Source: Gemmatimonadota bacterium (GTDB lineage: Bacteria; Gemmatimonadota; Gemmatimonadetes; Longimicrobiales; Gaopeijiaceae). Taken from it: 41,419 bases of DNA. The position numbers were made by a program, and so were the translations under genes. Position 1 is the stretch's first letter. Each line of letters starts with the position of its first letter. The notes beneath the pieces were generated by a model. That model did no database searches. It had not been told where the DNA came from and saw nothing but the letters and a program-made list of their open reading frames with translations. The stretch lies in NCBI GenBank assembly GCA_013002885.1, contig JABDLS010000022.1, positions 1-41,419 of the forward strand, in the 5' to 3' direction. Shown here piece by piece: positions 8,840-17,017 of this stretch.

Positions 8840-10131
8840 CGCGTTCCGTTCTGCGCGCCCTCGGAGTCTGCGCTTGTCTGGCGCTCCTCGGCCTCACGAC
8901 TCCGACCCCGTATCCCCTGGATGGATACGACCACACGGGCATCCGACGCCTTCGGGCGTACCAGATGATCCTGAACGGCGAGATGCCGGGGAACATCCCC
9001 ATCCGGCCCGGGGCGAAGCTCGCCATGGACCAGATCCGGCTGCGGATGGAGGGTCCCTCATCGCGTTTCGACATCGGGCCCGATACCCCGGTCGACTCGG
9101 CCCTTCAAGCCGGCATCGAGCGGATCGTCGGGCGCCGACATCCCTCGTACCGCGTGGCCATCCTCGACATCACCGACCCCACGTCGCCTCGGTACGCCGC
9201 GGTTCGTGCGGATCAGGGCTACATCCCCGGGAGTGTGGGTAAGCTGCTGGTCATGTCGGGGCTCTTCCACCAGCTCCGCAAGCTCCATCCCGACGACATC
9301 GCCGCGCGCGAGGAGTTGCTACGGAACACCCAGGTGGTTGCGGGTGACTTCGCGATGCCCAACTCCCACGAGGTGCCCGTGGTGGCACCAGACTGGTCAC
9401 GGGTGACCCACCGCTCCATTCGGCCCGACGACGTGTTCTCTCTCTGGGAGTGGGTGGACCATATGGTCTCACCGAGCTCCAATGCAGCCGGCTCCGTGGT
9501 ATGGCGTGAGGCCATGCTCATGGAGGAGTTCGGCCGCTCGTACCCGCCGACGGCCGAGCAGGCCCGGGACTTCTTCCGCAATACGCCGAAGGCGGAGCTC
9601 ACCGAGCGGTCCATCCGGGTGATCGAAGATCCGCTCATCGAGGCCGGAATCGATCCCGAGCTGCTGCGCATCCGGACCATGTTCACCCGGGGTGCGTCGG
9701 GTGTGGTGCCCGGAAGGGCCAGTCACTCCACTCCACGGGCTCTCGTGCGGTGGATGCTGCGTGTTGAGCAGGGGCGGCTCGTCGATCGGTGGAGCAGCCA
9801 GGAGATGAAGCGCCTCATGTATTACACACGGCGCCGCTACCGATACGCCTTCTCGCCGGAGTTGAGTGAAGCCGCTGTCTACTTCAAGTCCGGTTCCCTG
9901 TACCGATGTCAGGCCGAGGAGGGATACACGTGCGGTCAGTACCTGGGCAACGTGGAGAACCTCATGCACTCGGTGGCCATCGTCGAATCACCCGCGGGGA
10001 CGGAACACGCTCGTGTATACCTGATCTCGATGATGTCCAACGTCCTGAAGGTGAATTCGGCTGGCGAGCACGCGGAGATCGCCACCCAGGTCGAACGACT
10101 CATCGCATCCCACCATTCAGAGAACCCCTGA
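8836..10131 (+). CDS. Exported SxxK serine hydrolase, class A beta-lactamase fold (first of two)
   Basis: 431 residues with an N-terminal hydrophobic signal (VLRALGVCACLALLGL). The three active-site motifs of the penicillin-binding/beta-lactamase superfamily are present in order: S133-x-x-K136 (GSVGK), S214-S-N216, and K351-S-G353. No clear ExxLN omega-loop Glu is seen, so a true lactamase is less likely than a D,D-peptidase-like or other hydrolase role. It also has an ~80-residue N-terminal extension and a large insert between motifs 2 and 3. The ATG overlaps the dikinase stop (ATGA), so the two are translationally coupled. The next gene is a shorter relative. Confidence 0.82.
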   Translation: MTRSVLRALGVCACLALLGLTTPTPYPLDGYDHTGIRRLRAYQMILNGEMPGNIPIRPGAKLAMDQIRLRMEGPSSRFDIGPDTPVDSALQAGIERIVGRRHPSYRVAILDITDPTSPRYAAVRADQGYIPGSVGKLLVMSGLFHQLRKLHPDDIAAREELLRNTQVVAGDFAMPNSHEVPVVAPDWSRVTHRSIRPDDVFSLWEWVDHMVSPSSNAAGSVVWREAMLMEEFGRSYPPTAEQARDFFRNTPKAELTERSIRVIEDPLIEAGIDPELLRIRTMFTRGASGVVPGRASHSTPRALVRWMLRVEQGRLVDRWSSQEMKRLMYYTRRRYRYAFSPELSEAAVYFKSGSLYRCQAEEGYTCGQYLGNVENLMHSVAIVESPAGTEHARVYLISMMSNVLKVNSAGEHAEIATQVERLIASHHSENP

Positions 10132-10132
10132 C

Positions 10133-11071
10133 TTGATCCCGCATCGGATCGTTCTTTCGGGCGTTGCTGGCCTCCCTCTCGTGGCGGCCCTCGTGGCCGC
10201 GACGCTCTGCGTGAAGGAAGACGTTCACGCTCAAGCCGTTGGCGCTGCGACGGCGGCCACCACCGTGGTGCTGCCGTCGAAGGACCCGTCACTCCAGCGT
10301 GGCCTGGATCAGGTCCTGGCTGAACCACGCTACCGTGCCCTCCGCGACGAGCGACGCCTTTCGGTGGCTCTTGTCGACATCACCGATCACGATCGCCTCG
10401 TGTACGCGGGAGTGGAGGACGACCGGATGCGGTACGCGGCGAGCCTGCCGAAGATCGCCATCCTCGCCGGTGTCTTCGATCAGATCGAGCGCGGGAACCT
10501 GGAGTACACGAGCGAACTGCGCGCCAAGATGGAGCGAATGATCCGGAACTCGGACAACGCCATCTCCAGCGAGCTCATCCGTCTCGTCGGATTCCAGAAT
10601 ATCGCGAGAACGCTGCAAGACCCGCGGCACCAGCTGTACGATCGGCGTCGAGGAGGCGGCCTCTGGGTGGGTCGTGGCTTCGGTGGCCTCGGCGTCTGGC
10701 GCCGCGATCCCATAGCAAACACCTCGCATGGAGCTACAGCCCGTCAGGTGGCGCGCTTCTTCGTCATGGTCGAGCGCGGCGAGCTGGTTAGCCCGTCGGC
10801 TTCGTCGCAGATGAAGGAGATCCTCTCCGACCCAGCCATCCACCACAAGTTCGTACTCGGTTTGGAGGAGGCGCGACCGCGCTCCGTCATCTACCGCAAG
10901 TCGGGGACGTGGCAGAACTACCACGCCGATGCCGCCCTGGTAGAGCGGGACGGCCGAACATACATCGCTGTGGTGCTTCTCGAGTCGCCCACCCGATCGT
11001 CCGGCGGCGTGCTCGCGTCGCTCATCGTCCGGATGGATCAGCTGATCTTCCGGGCGCCAACGGGGACGTAG
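10133..11071 (+). CDS. Exported SxxK serine hydrolase, class A beta-lactamase fold (second of two)
   Basis: 312 residues with a signal peptide (VAGLPLVAALVAATLC, probable cut after VHA). The motifs are S104-x-x-K107 (SLPK), S140-D-N142, and K256-S-G-T259, so all catalytic elements of the class A fold are kept, including the SDN sequence typical of lactamases. A glycine-rich insert (residues ~173-188) replaces the usual omega-loop region and no ExxLN is obvious. TTG at 10133 is the best start, one base after the upstream stop; its ribosome-binding site is weak, so expression may depend on coupling. It shares the VALVDITD / VAILDITD strand with the preceding gene, suggesting they are diverged duplicates acting in one periplasmic pathway. 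Confidence 0.8.
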   Translation: MIPHRIVLSGVAGLPLVAALVAATLCVKEDVHAQAVGAATAATTVVLPSKDPSLQRGLDQVLAEPRYRALRDERRLSVALVDITDHDRLVYAGVEDDRMRYAASLPKIAILAGVFDQIERGNLEYTSELRAKMERMIRNSDNAISSELIRLVGFQNIARTLQDPRHQLYDRRRGGGLWVGRGFGGLGVWRRDPIANTSHGATARQVARFFVMVERGELVSPSASSQMKEILSDPAIHHKFVLGLEEARPRSVIYRKSGTWQNYHADAALVERDGRTYIAVVLLESPTRSSGGVLASLIVRMDQLIFRAPTGT

Positions 11072-11265
11072 GCACGGTGGGGTGATGGCAGCGTCGTGGA
11101 GGGTATCCGCGTGCACTGCCGGGGAGGCTCCGCCGCCGGAGACTGACCTCCTGGGGGGTGTGTCCACCCGAGAGATCGGATCATGGGCCGAGCTGGCTCC
11201 AAGGAGCCCACGCTCGTCGTGGGTGGGGACGATGAGCGCGAAGATGGGTCGATCACCCCCGGGCC

Positions 11266-11607
11266 GTGGCGCCGAGCGATCCTTCCCTGACCCGTTGGCA
11301 TGCCGATGCGCTGGCGTCGTACGCCGAGAAGCTCGAGCGGCACCAAGCAGAGGACATCGTATCGGTGGTCCCGATGCCCACGTACCAGCCCCCGTTCCGG
11401 GGAATGATCGCCGACGCTCTCGGGTATCTGTGGATCGACCTGGGCTACGAGGAGGACGTGTCCCGGCGCCGGCATCTCATCGTCGGGCCCGATCTGGAGC
11501 CTCACGGTGTGATGACCCTACCCGACCTCCCCTGCGGCGGCTATCTGGCCGAGGCTCGTAGCTTGCCCCAGGCGCCGCGGCCGCTCACTCTGGAACCTCG
11601 GCGGTGA
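11266..11607 (+). pseudogene. Remnant of a six-bladed beta-propeller protein (C-terminal part)
   Basis: 113 open codons whose middle resembles the last blade of the six-bladed beta-propeller lipoproteins common in Gemmatimonadota: PMPTYQPPFRGMIADALGYL, then WIDLGY, then a strand ending HGVMTLPDLP. A full protein is usually 350-400 residues. The 194 bases upstream, back to the hydrolase stop, hold no continuing propeller frame, no signal peptide and no clear ribosome-binding site. A decayed gene end is more likely than a functional small protein. Its last bases overlap the long open frame leading into the cupin gene. Confidence 0.45.
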
Positions 11608-11666
11608 GTTCGCGGACTTCCCGTGAGGGTGGGGTTGGGCGGCTGGGCTGTGGGACGTCAGCCGGC

Positions 11667-11674
11667 AGAGGAGG
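11667..11674 (+). promoter_or_regulatory. Strong Shine-Dalgarno (AGAGGAGG) before an ATC start
   Basis: AGAGGAGG ends four bases before ATC 11679, which is the first codon of an ideal lipoprotein signal. No ATG, GTG or TTG lies at a usable distance in this frame except TTG 11694, which would remove the charged part of the signal peptide. Confidence 0.55.
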
Positions 11675-11678
11675 CAAC

Positions 11679-12416
11679 ATCCTTAGACGTTCGTTGACGG
11701 CGGCGGCGGTATTCCTCGCCGCGTGTGGGCAGGCGGTCACGGCGCCAGCGGAGGACAGCGAGCCTGTCTCGTGGGAGGCCTTCGACATCGCGGCCATGCA
11801 GTCCCAACGGCAGGGCCAGAACGTCAGCTTCCTCACCGTGCTCGACAACCGCGACTTCCGCATGGGACTGCTTCACGTCAGACGGGGTACCGAGACCGGT
11901 CTGATTGCCCATCGGCTGAATGCGGTCTATCACGTCGTCTCCGGCGCTGCCAGGATCGCTGGCGACACGCTGGACGTGGACATCGAACCGGGGGACGCCG
12001 TCTTCGTTCGAGGTGATGTGGAGCACACCATCCGCGACGTGACCGAGGACCTCGACCTTGTCGTCGTCTTCCGCCTCGCCTCGCTGAGCCCCAACGATCC
12101 CGACGTCGTGAGCTTCACTCGAGAGGAGATGGTTGCCGGCGCCAGCGAGGAGGGATCGATGTTCAACTTGCTCCTATCCACCTCGACGCTCGGGCTCGGC
12201 ATGTACCTGGTGCCCAAGGGAATCGGGGCGGACCAGCTGATGGTCCACCAGGCCGCCGAGATCAAGCTCGTCGCCGAGGGCACGGGTCGCTTCGACCTCG
12301 GCGACGGAGGGATCCGCGTCGATCCTGGGTCCATCGCCTTCATCCCCTCCGGCGTGCAGCACCAGTTCCGTAGGGTCGCCGACGCACTGGAGGTGTTGGT
12401 CGTCTGGGAGCGGTGA
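11679..12416 (+). CDS. Two-cupin-domain lipoprotein, possibly started at ATC
   Basis: Read from ATC 11679, the 245-residue product begins LRRSLTAAAVFLAAC, a lipobox with the lipid-modified Cys at position 16. Two small cupin barrels follow: the first around residues 45-130 (VYHVVSGAARI ... IEPGDAVFVRGDVEHTI), the second around 150-245 (TGRFDLGDGG ... VDPGSIAFIPSGVQHQF). The metal-type His is kept in each second motif (EHT, QHQ) while the HxH pairs of the first motif are poorly kept, so catalysis is uncertain. The alternative GTG start at 11634 adds 15 residues of Gly/Arg-rich sequence. Bicupins include dioxygenases and ligand-binding proteins; substrate unknown. Confidence 0.72.
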   Translation: MLRRSLTAAAVFLAACGQAVTAPAEDSEPVSWEAFDIAAMQSQRQGQNVSFLTVLDNRDFRMGLLHVRRGTETGLIAHRLNAVYHVVSGAARIAGDTLDVDIEPGDAVFVRGDVEHTIRDVTEDLDLVVVFRLASLSPNDPDVVSFTREEMVAGASEEGSMFNLLLSTSTLGLGMYLVPKGIGADQLMVHQAAEIKLVAEGTGRFDLGDGGIRVDPGSIAFIPSGVQHQFRRVADALEVLVVWER

Positions 12417-12433
12417 CCGGCTTCAATCCCTCC

Positions 12434-12649
12434 TCAGGGAAGGGGTTGGCCCATCTGAATGAGGTCGGGTCGCGTCGCGGTCAGGTCGTCGGAATCGGAG
12501 TTGCGGACCGCTTCCAAGGGCGGGTCATCGATGGGGCTGCTCGCCTGTAGCGAGCGGTCCAGCAGCGTCCCTACGGCCAGGCACGCCAGCGTAGAGATCA
12601 CGACGCCCGCCGCGAGCACGGCTGAGCGGATGGCTTCTGGCTTGTTCAC
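12434..12649 (-). CDS. Small single-span membrane protein, function unknown
   Basis: GTG at 12647-12649 has GGAG eight bases upstream and gives 71 residues: a short charged start (NKPEAIR), one membrane helix (about residues 8-30, SAVLAAGVVISTLACLAVGTLL), and an acidic, proline-containing tail. It is convergent with the cupin gene and divergent from the ABC exporter operon. No family recognised. The frame also runs open upstream to 12703, but that part lacks a ribosome-binding site. Confidence 0.5.
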   Translation of the reverse strand: MNKPEAIRSAVLAAGVVISTLACLAVGTLLDRSLQASSPIDDPPLEAVRNSDSDDLTATRPDLIQMGQPLP

Positions 12650-12765
12650 GGTCTTCGCTCCGGGTGTGACGAGGTATGTTGGGTTCCTCGTCGCAACGTG
12701 CATGGCTTGGAGTATCGGTTCCTTACGTCGTCATGCTTAGCAGACGATCCAACCGCGACGTAGGT

Positions 12766-12782
12766 AACGGAATACGTTACGA
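12766..12782. promoter_or_regulatory. Inverted repeat GTAACG-N5-CGTTAC, candidate operator
   Basis: A perfect six-base inverted repeat with a five-base spacer, in an AT-richer patch 71 bases before the ATG of the ABC exporter operon and 117 bases from the divergent small membrane gene. Size and symmetry fit a dimeric helix-turn-helix repressor such as TetR; the regulator is not next door. Confidence 0.5.
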
Positions 12783-12852
12783 AGCGGAAGCTCCCGAGGC
12801 TGAAAAGGAGGGGGCCTGTTCTTGATGGGAAAATCTTTCGATCGTATCCGCC

Positions 12853-14151
12853 ATGCATTGGTCCCAAGTCAGCATCCTCTATCGACGCGAACTCCGCTCG
12901 GCGTTGCGCGAACGAACCATCGTCGTCAACGGGATTCTCATCCCGATTTTCATGTACCCGATCATGCTGTGGGCAATGTTCACAGGCATGACATTCGTGC
13001 AGGGAATCAACGAGGGTTTCGTAAGCCGAGTCGCCGTGGAAACCCCTCCCGCGGCGGTTCACTCAGCCCTTCTCGACTCGCTGCGTGCGCGAGACGACGT
13101 CGAGCTCCTCGGCCTCGCCCAGGGCGGTGCCGGTGAATCGGATGGGGCGCCGGGCGCGTCCGAGTCGCCCGGGGCGGACTGGCTCCAGGCCCTTGCAGAG
13201 GGAGACATCGATGCCACGGTCTCTTTCCGGCCGCTCAACGGGGATGCGCTCCCGGAGAACTTCGCAGTGGACGTTCAATACGACCGCGCTGAAGAGCGGA
13301 GCCGGCGGGCCGAGTTCCGGATTCGCGACATCGTATCGGACTATCGGACCGACTGGCTGGCCAGCGAGGCCGAGTCCCGGGAGTTGAACGAGGCCGACCG
13401 GACGGTGTTCGCGGTCAAGGTCGAGAACGTCAGCACTTCGGAGGACATCGGGCAGCTCCTCTTGAGTCAGATGCTTTCGTTCTTCCTCGTCGTCATGGTC
13501 GCATTGGGCTGCTTCATCCCCAGCATCGACACCACCGCCGGCGAGCGGGAGCGATCGACGTGGGAGACGCTCATGACCGTGTCGGCGTCGCGCGCGAGTA
13601 TCGTGACGGCGAAGTATCTCTACGTGGCCACGTTGGGGATCGTGGCGGGCTTGCTGAACGTGGTGGCGATGATGGTGTCCATGGGGGCGGTGGTGAGGCC
13701 CCTGCTGGCCGGGACCAACGACGCCATCACCTTCACAATTCCCTGGCTCGCGGCTCCGGTCATGCTCGCCGGGGCGATCGCCTTGGCCCTTCTCTTCTCC
13801 GCGGCGATGATGATCCTGGCGGCTTTCGCTCGGAGCTTCAAAGACGGCCAGGCCATGATCACTCCGGTCTATTGGCTCGTCTTCATCCCCATCCTCCTCG
13901 GCAATCAGACCGACGTGAACCTGAGCCTGGGGTCGGCGCTCATCCCCATCGGTAACGTCACCATGATGATCCGTGACGCCATCAGCGGCGTCTTTCTGTG
14001 GCAGTGGATCGCGGTGACGCTCCTCTTCACCCTTACACTCGTAGCCCTCCTCCTCCTCCTGGCCCGGCAGATCCTCACGTTCGAGGACTTCCTCATGGGG
14101 GCGTTCGACGGCTCGTTCTGGCGATTCGCGAAGGAGAAGCTGTTCGCATGA
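12853..14151 (+). CDS. ABC-2 type permease, NatB-like
   Basis: 432 residues with the layout of NatB/ABC-2 exporters: an N-terminal cytoplasmic lead (YRRELRSALRERTIVVNGIL), one helix, a ~150-residue extracytoplasmic domain (about residues 55-200), then a block of helices from ~205. Two helices before the end carry the family-typical cytoplasmic signature TTAGERERSTWETLMTVSAS, which contacts the ATPase. It overlaps the ATPase gene by four bases (ATGA). With the second permease encoded downstream it should form a heterodimeric exporter; NatAB transports sodium or drugs, but the substrate here cannot be read from sequence. Confidence 0.85.
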   Translation: MHWSQVSILYRRELRSALRERTIVVNGILIPIFMYPIMLWAMFTGMTFVQGINEGFVSRVAVETPPAAVHSALLDSLRARDDVELLGLAQGGAGESDGAPGASESPGADWLQALAEGDIDATVSFRPLNGDALPENFAVDVQYDRAEERSRRAEFRIRDIVSDYRTDWLASEAESRELNEADRTVFAVKVENVSTSEDIGQLLLSQMLSFFLVVMVALGCFIPSIDTTAGERERSTWETLMTVSASRASIVTAKYLYVATLGIVAGLLNVVAMMVSMGAVVRPLLAGTNDAITFTIPWLAAPVMLAGAIALALLFSAAMMILAAFARSFKDGQAMITPVYWLVFIPILLGNQTDVNLSLGSALIPIGNVTMMIRDAISGVFLWQWIAVTLLFTLTLVALLLLLARQILTFEDFLMGAFDGSFWRFAKEKLFA

Positions 14152-14981
14152 CCGATCCATCCCGACCTACGGTCAGCGTTTCCGATCTGAGGAAGACGTT
14201 CTACGACGAGTCCCGGGGTGAGGTGCACGCCGTGGACGGCGTGACCTTCGACTGCTTTCCCGGCGAGGTATTCGGGCTCCTCGGTGCCAACGGCGCGGGG
14301 AAGACGACGACGCTGCGCATGCTGTCCACCATTCTCAAGCCCACGGGGGGAAGCGCGACGGTCATGGGGCACGACATCGCGCAGGAGCCGGAGGCGGTGC
14401 GGAAATCGCTGGGATTCTACTCGGCATCCACGGCCTTGTACCCCAGGCTCACGGCCCGTGAGACCATCGACTTCTTCACCCGCATCAACGGCTTTCCGAA
14501 GGAGCTCGTGGACGCCCGGGTCGCCGACCTCGTCGACCGGTTCGGCATTTCAGAGTACGAGAACGGTCGGGTGGACAAGCTTTCCAGCGGGATGAAGCAG
14601 AAGGTTTCCATCGCCCGCACCGTCGCCCATGACCCTCCGGTGCTCATCTTCGACGAGCCCACGGTGGGTCTCGACGTCATGAACGCTCTGGAGATGGTGA
14701 AGGTCGTTCGGGAGCTCAAGGCGGAAGGGAAGACGATCCTCTACTCCAGCCACATCATGAGTGAGGTGGAGAAGCTGTGCGATCGCATCGGGATCCTGCA
14801 CCGCGGTCGGCTACTGGCTCTGGGAACCCTGGGCCAGCTGCGTGACGCCACCGGGAGGCACTACCTCGAGGACGTATTCCTCGACTACGTGAAGGTGGCC
14901 GAGGGGATCGCCGGTGACGCGGAGATCGGCCCGATGGGTGAGCTGGAGGGCGGCAAGGTGGAGGGGGCCCCGATCCCATGA
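14148..14981 (+). CDS. ABC transporter ATP-binding protein, NatA-like
   Basis: 277 residues from ATG 14148, which overlaps the preceding stop. Walker A is GANGAGKTTT, the signature is LSSGMKQKV and Walker B is VLIFDEPTVGLD, followed by the switch His in SSHIMSEVEKL. All catalytic elements are intact. The C-terminal tail (from ~250) is short and acidic. It supplies energy to the two flanking permeases. Its last codons overlap the next gene's ATG by four bases. Confidence 0.93.
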   Translation: MTDPSRPTVSVSDLRKTFYDESRGEVHAVDGVTFDCFPGEVFGLLGANGAGKTTTLRMLSTILKPTGGSATVMGHDIAQEPEAVRKSLGFYSASTALYPRLTARETIDFFTRINGFPKELVDARVADLVDRFGISEYENGRVDKLSSGMKQKVSIARTVAHDPPVLIFDEPTVGLDVMNALEMVKVVRELKAEGKTILYSSHIMSEVEKLCDRIGILHRGRLLALGTLGQLRDATGRHYLEDVFLDYVKVAEGIAGDAEIGPMGELEGGKVEGAPIP

Positions 14982-17017
14982 TCAGAACCCTCCTCCGCAA
15001 CGAGTTGCGGATGGTGTTGAGGGACACGCGCACGGTCCTCATTGCGGTGGTCGCGCCCATCGTGCTCTTCCCTCTCATGCTCTTCGCCCTGAACTGGGTC
15101 GAGGAGCGAGAGACGGAGCGGCTGGAGACCCAGACGTACGTCTTCGCCGTCGCAGGGGAGCGGGCCGACTTCGCTGAGGGTGTCGTGGCAAAGGCGCTGG
15201 ATCTCGAGGCCTGGACGGGCCGGGGGGAGTCGAACGGAACGACGCTGTCGGGAGGGGGCACCGATCGATCCATCGCTGCCGCGAACTTCGAACGGAGCGG
15301 TGTCGAGAACCCCGATTCCCTCCTTCAGGTCGGGGACCTGCACCTGGTGGTGGTGGGTCGGGACGGCACCCCCGACGATTCCATCGCAGCCGGCGTCCCG
15401 GTCATCGAGCTGCGTTTCCGCGCCAATAGCGACTTCAGCCGAAGCGCGCGGGCGCGCATGGAGGAGCGACTCCTGGCCGTGCGAACGGAGATGCGCGACT
15501 CGGCCTTTCGCGCCGCCGGCTTCCCGGTGAATCCCGACGACGTCGCCGTGCTCTCGTCGGAGAACGTGGCGAGTGCCGCGAAGGAGGCCGGTTCGTTCCT
15601 GGGTGGGGCTCTCGTGCCCTTCCTCATCCTCCTCATGCTGTCCGGTGGCTCCATCGTCGCGGCCGACTCCATCAGTGGGGAAAAGGAACGCGGCACCCTG
15701 GAGACGCTTCTCACCACCGCCACTGCCCGACAGGACATCGTTCACGCCAAGCTGGGCGCCATCATGGCGGTGGGGCTGGCTGTGGCCATGGTGAACATTG
15801 CCAACATCGGCGTCTACATCGGCCTGGGTGTCATCGATCTTCCAGCGGCTTTCCAGGTGGCGATCGGCTTCGATACGCTCCTTATTCTGCTCATGCTGGT
15901 GGTGCCCCTCATCATCCTGGTCGCCGCCTCGCTGCTCCTCCTGAGCGGCATTGCGAAGAGCTACCAGGAATACCAGATCTACTTCCTGCCCCTCTTTCTC
16001 GTCTTCCTTCTGCCCAGCTTCGCGCCGTTCCTGCCGGGCGTGGAGCTCCAGAGCGCCATCGCCCTGGTGCCCATCAGCGGGCTCGCCGTGGCGACGCGTG
16101 CCCTGCTCATGGGGGACTGGCACCCCGTCTGGGGCTTCCTGGCGATCGCGTCGACGGCGATAGCCGGCTCGGTGCTCCTGTACCGAACCGAGGTGACGCT
16201 GTCCAACGAGCGGCTCATCACGAGTGTCGGAGCCGACGAAGCCGAGTTCAGGGGTGGTGCTGCCGTCTTCCCTCGCGACGTGCTGCGCTGGTTCGTCGGT
16301 TTTTGGGTCCTCTTCTTCCTGGTGAGCCTCTGGTTCGGCGAAGACCTCGGCGTGCGTGGCCAGGTGTTGGTGAACCTGGGCGTCATCTTTTTAGGGGGCT
16401 CGATCTTCCTCCTTCGGAAGTACGAGCTCGACGTAAAGGAGACGTTGCAGCTCTATCGACCGCATTGGCGAAGCTGGCTGGCCGCGATCGTGGGCGCGCC
16501 GAGTGTGCTGGTTCTCGGCAGCGGTCTGTTCGAGGTGGTGAACCGCTACGTCTTTCCGGTGCCCGAATCGCTTCTCGAAGCCTTCGGACAGAGCCTGGCC
16601 GTCGACATCCCCCTATGGCAGATGGCCTTCTTCTTCGCGGTGATGCCCGGTGTCCTCGAGGAGATCGCGTTCCGAGGAGTCCTCTTCTCCGGGCTGAGGA
16701 AGAGGTTCGCGAGCGCGTGGGCCCCGGTGGTGGTGAGCGCGTTGATCTTCTCGGTATTCCACGTGAGTCTCTTCCGCATCGCACCCACGGCGTTCATCGG
16801 AGTCGTTCTCGCCGTGGTGGTGCTCCGGACTGGATCGATCTTCCCGGCCATGCTGTGGCACTTCCTGAACAACTTCCTCGCAGTGGTGCCTCAGGAGGCG
16901 GGCTGGATCGTCATCGACCAGTCGGAGCCCTTTCCCTTGAGCTGGTACTCGCTTGCCTTCGCCGGCGGTGTCGTGAGCTTCTTCCTCATGAAGGAGAGGC
17001 CGGGTCAGCGGCCATGA
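14978..17017 (+). CDS. ABC-2 permease fused to a CPBP intramembrane protease
   Basis: 679 residues. Residues 1-400 repeat the NatB-like layout: N-terminal helix, periplasmic domain, ISGEKERGTLETLLTTATA signature near 230, and a helix bundle. Residues ~430-670 are a CPBP/CAAX-protease-like membrane domain with all three motifs: E561-E562-xxFRG, H595 in FHVSLFR, and H628 in HFLNN. Permease-CPBP fusions are known in NatAB-like systems; the protease part may cut a peptide substrate or modify a partner before export. The stop overlaps the convergent ATP-grasp gene by 32 bases. Confidence 0.88.
   Translation: MIRTLLRNELRMVLRDTRTVLIAVVAPIVLFPLMLFALNWVEERETERLETQTYVFAVAGERADFAEGVVAKALDLEAWTGRGESNGTTLSGGGTDRSIAAANFERSGVENPDSLLQVGDLHLVVVGRDGTPDDSIAAGVPVIELRFRANSDFSRSARARMEERLLAVRTEMRDSAFRAAGFPVNPDDVAVLSSENVASAAKEAGSFLGGALVPFLILLMLSGGSIVAADSISGEKERGTLETLLTTATARQDIVHAKLGAIMAVGLAVAMVNIANIGVYIGLGVIDLPAAFQVAIGFDTLLILLMLVVPLIILVAASLLLLSGIAKSYQEYQIYFLPLFLVFLLPSFAPFLPGVELQSAIALVPISGLAVATRALLMGDWHPVWGFLAIASTAIAGSVLLYRTEVTLSNERLITSVGADEAEFRGGAAVFPRDVLRWFVGFWVLFFLVSLWFGEDLGVRGQVLVNLGVIFLGGSIFLLRKYELDVKETLQLYRPHWRSWLAAIVGAPSVLVLGSGLFEVVNRYVFPVPESLLEAFGQSLAVDIPLWQMAFFFAVMPGVLEEIAFRGVLFSGLRKRFASAWAPVVVSALIFSVFHVSLFRIAPTAFIGVVLAVVVLRTGSIFPAMLWHFLNNFLAVVPQEAGWIVIDQSEPFPLSWYSLAFAGGVVSFFLMKERPGQRP

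Noticed and set aside
11082..11561. Plus-strand ORF of 159 codons across the propeller remnant
   Set aside because: It is in a different frame from the propeller-like sequence and has the composition of a shadow.
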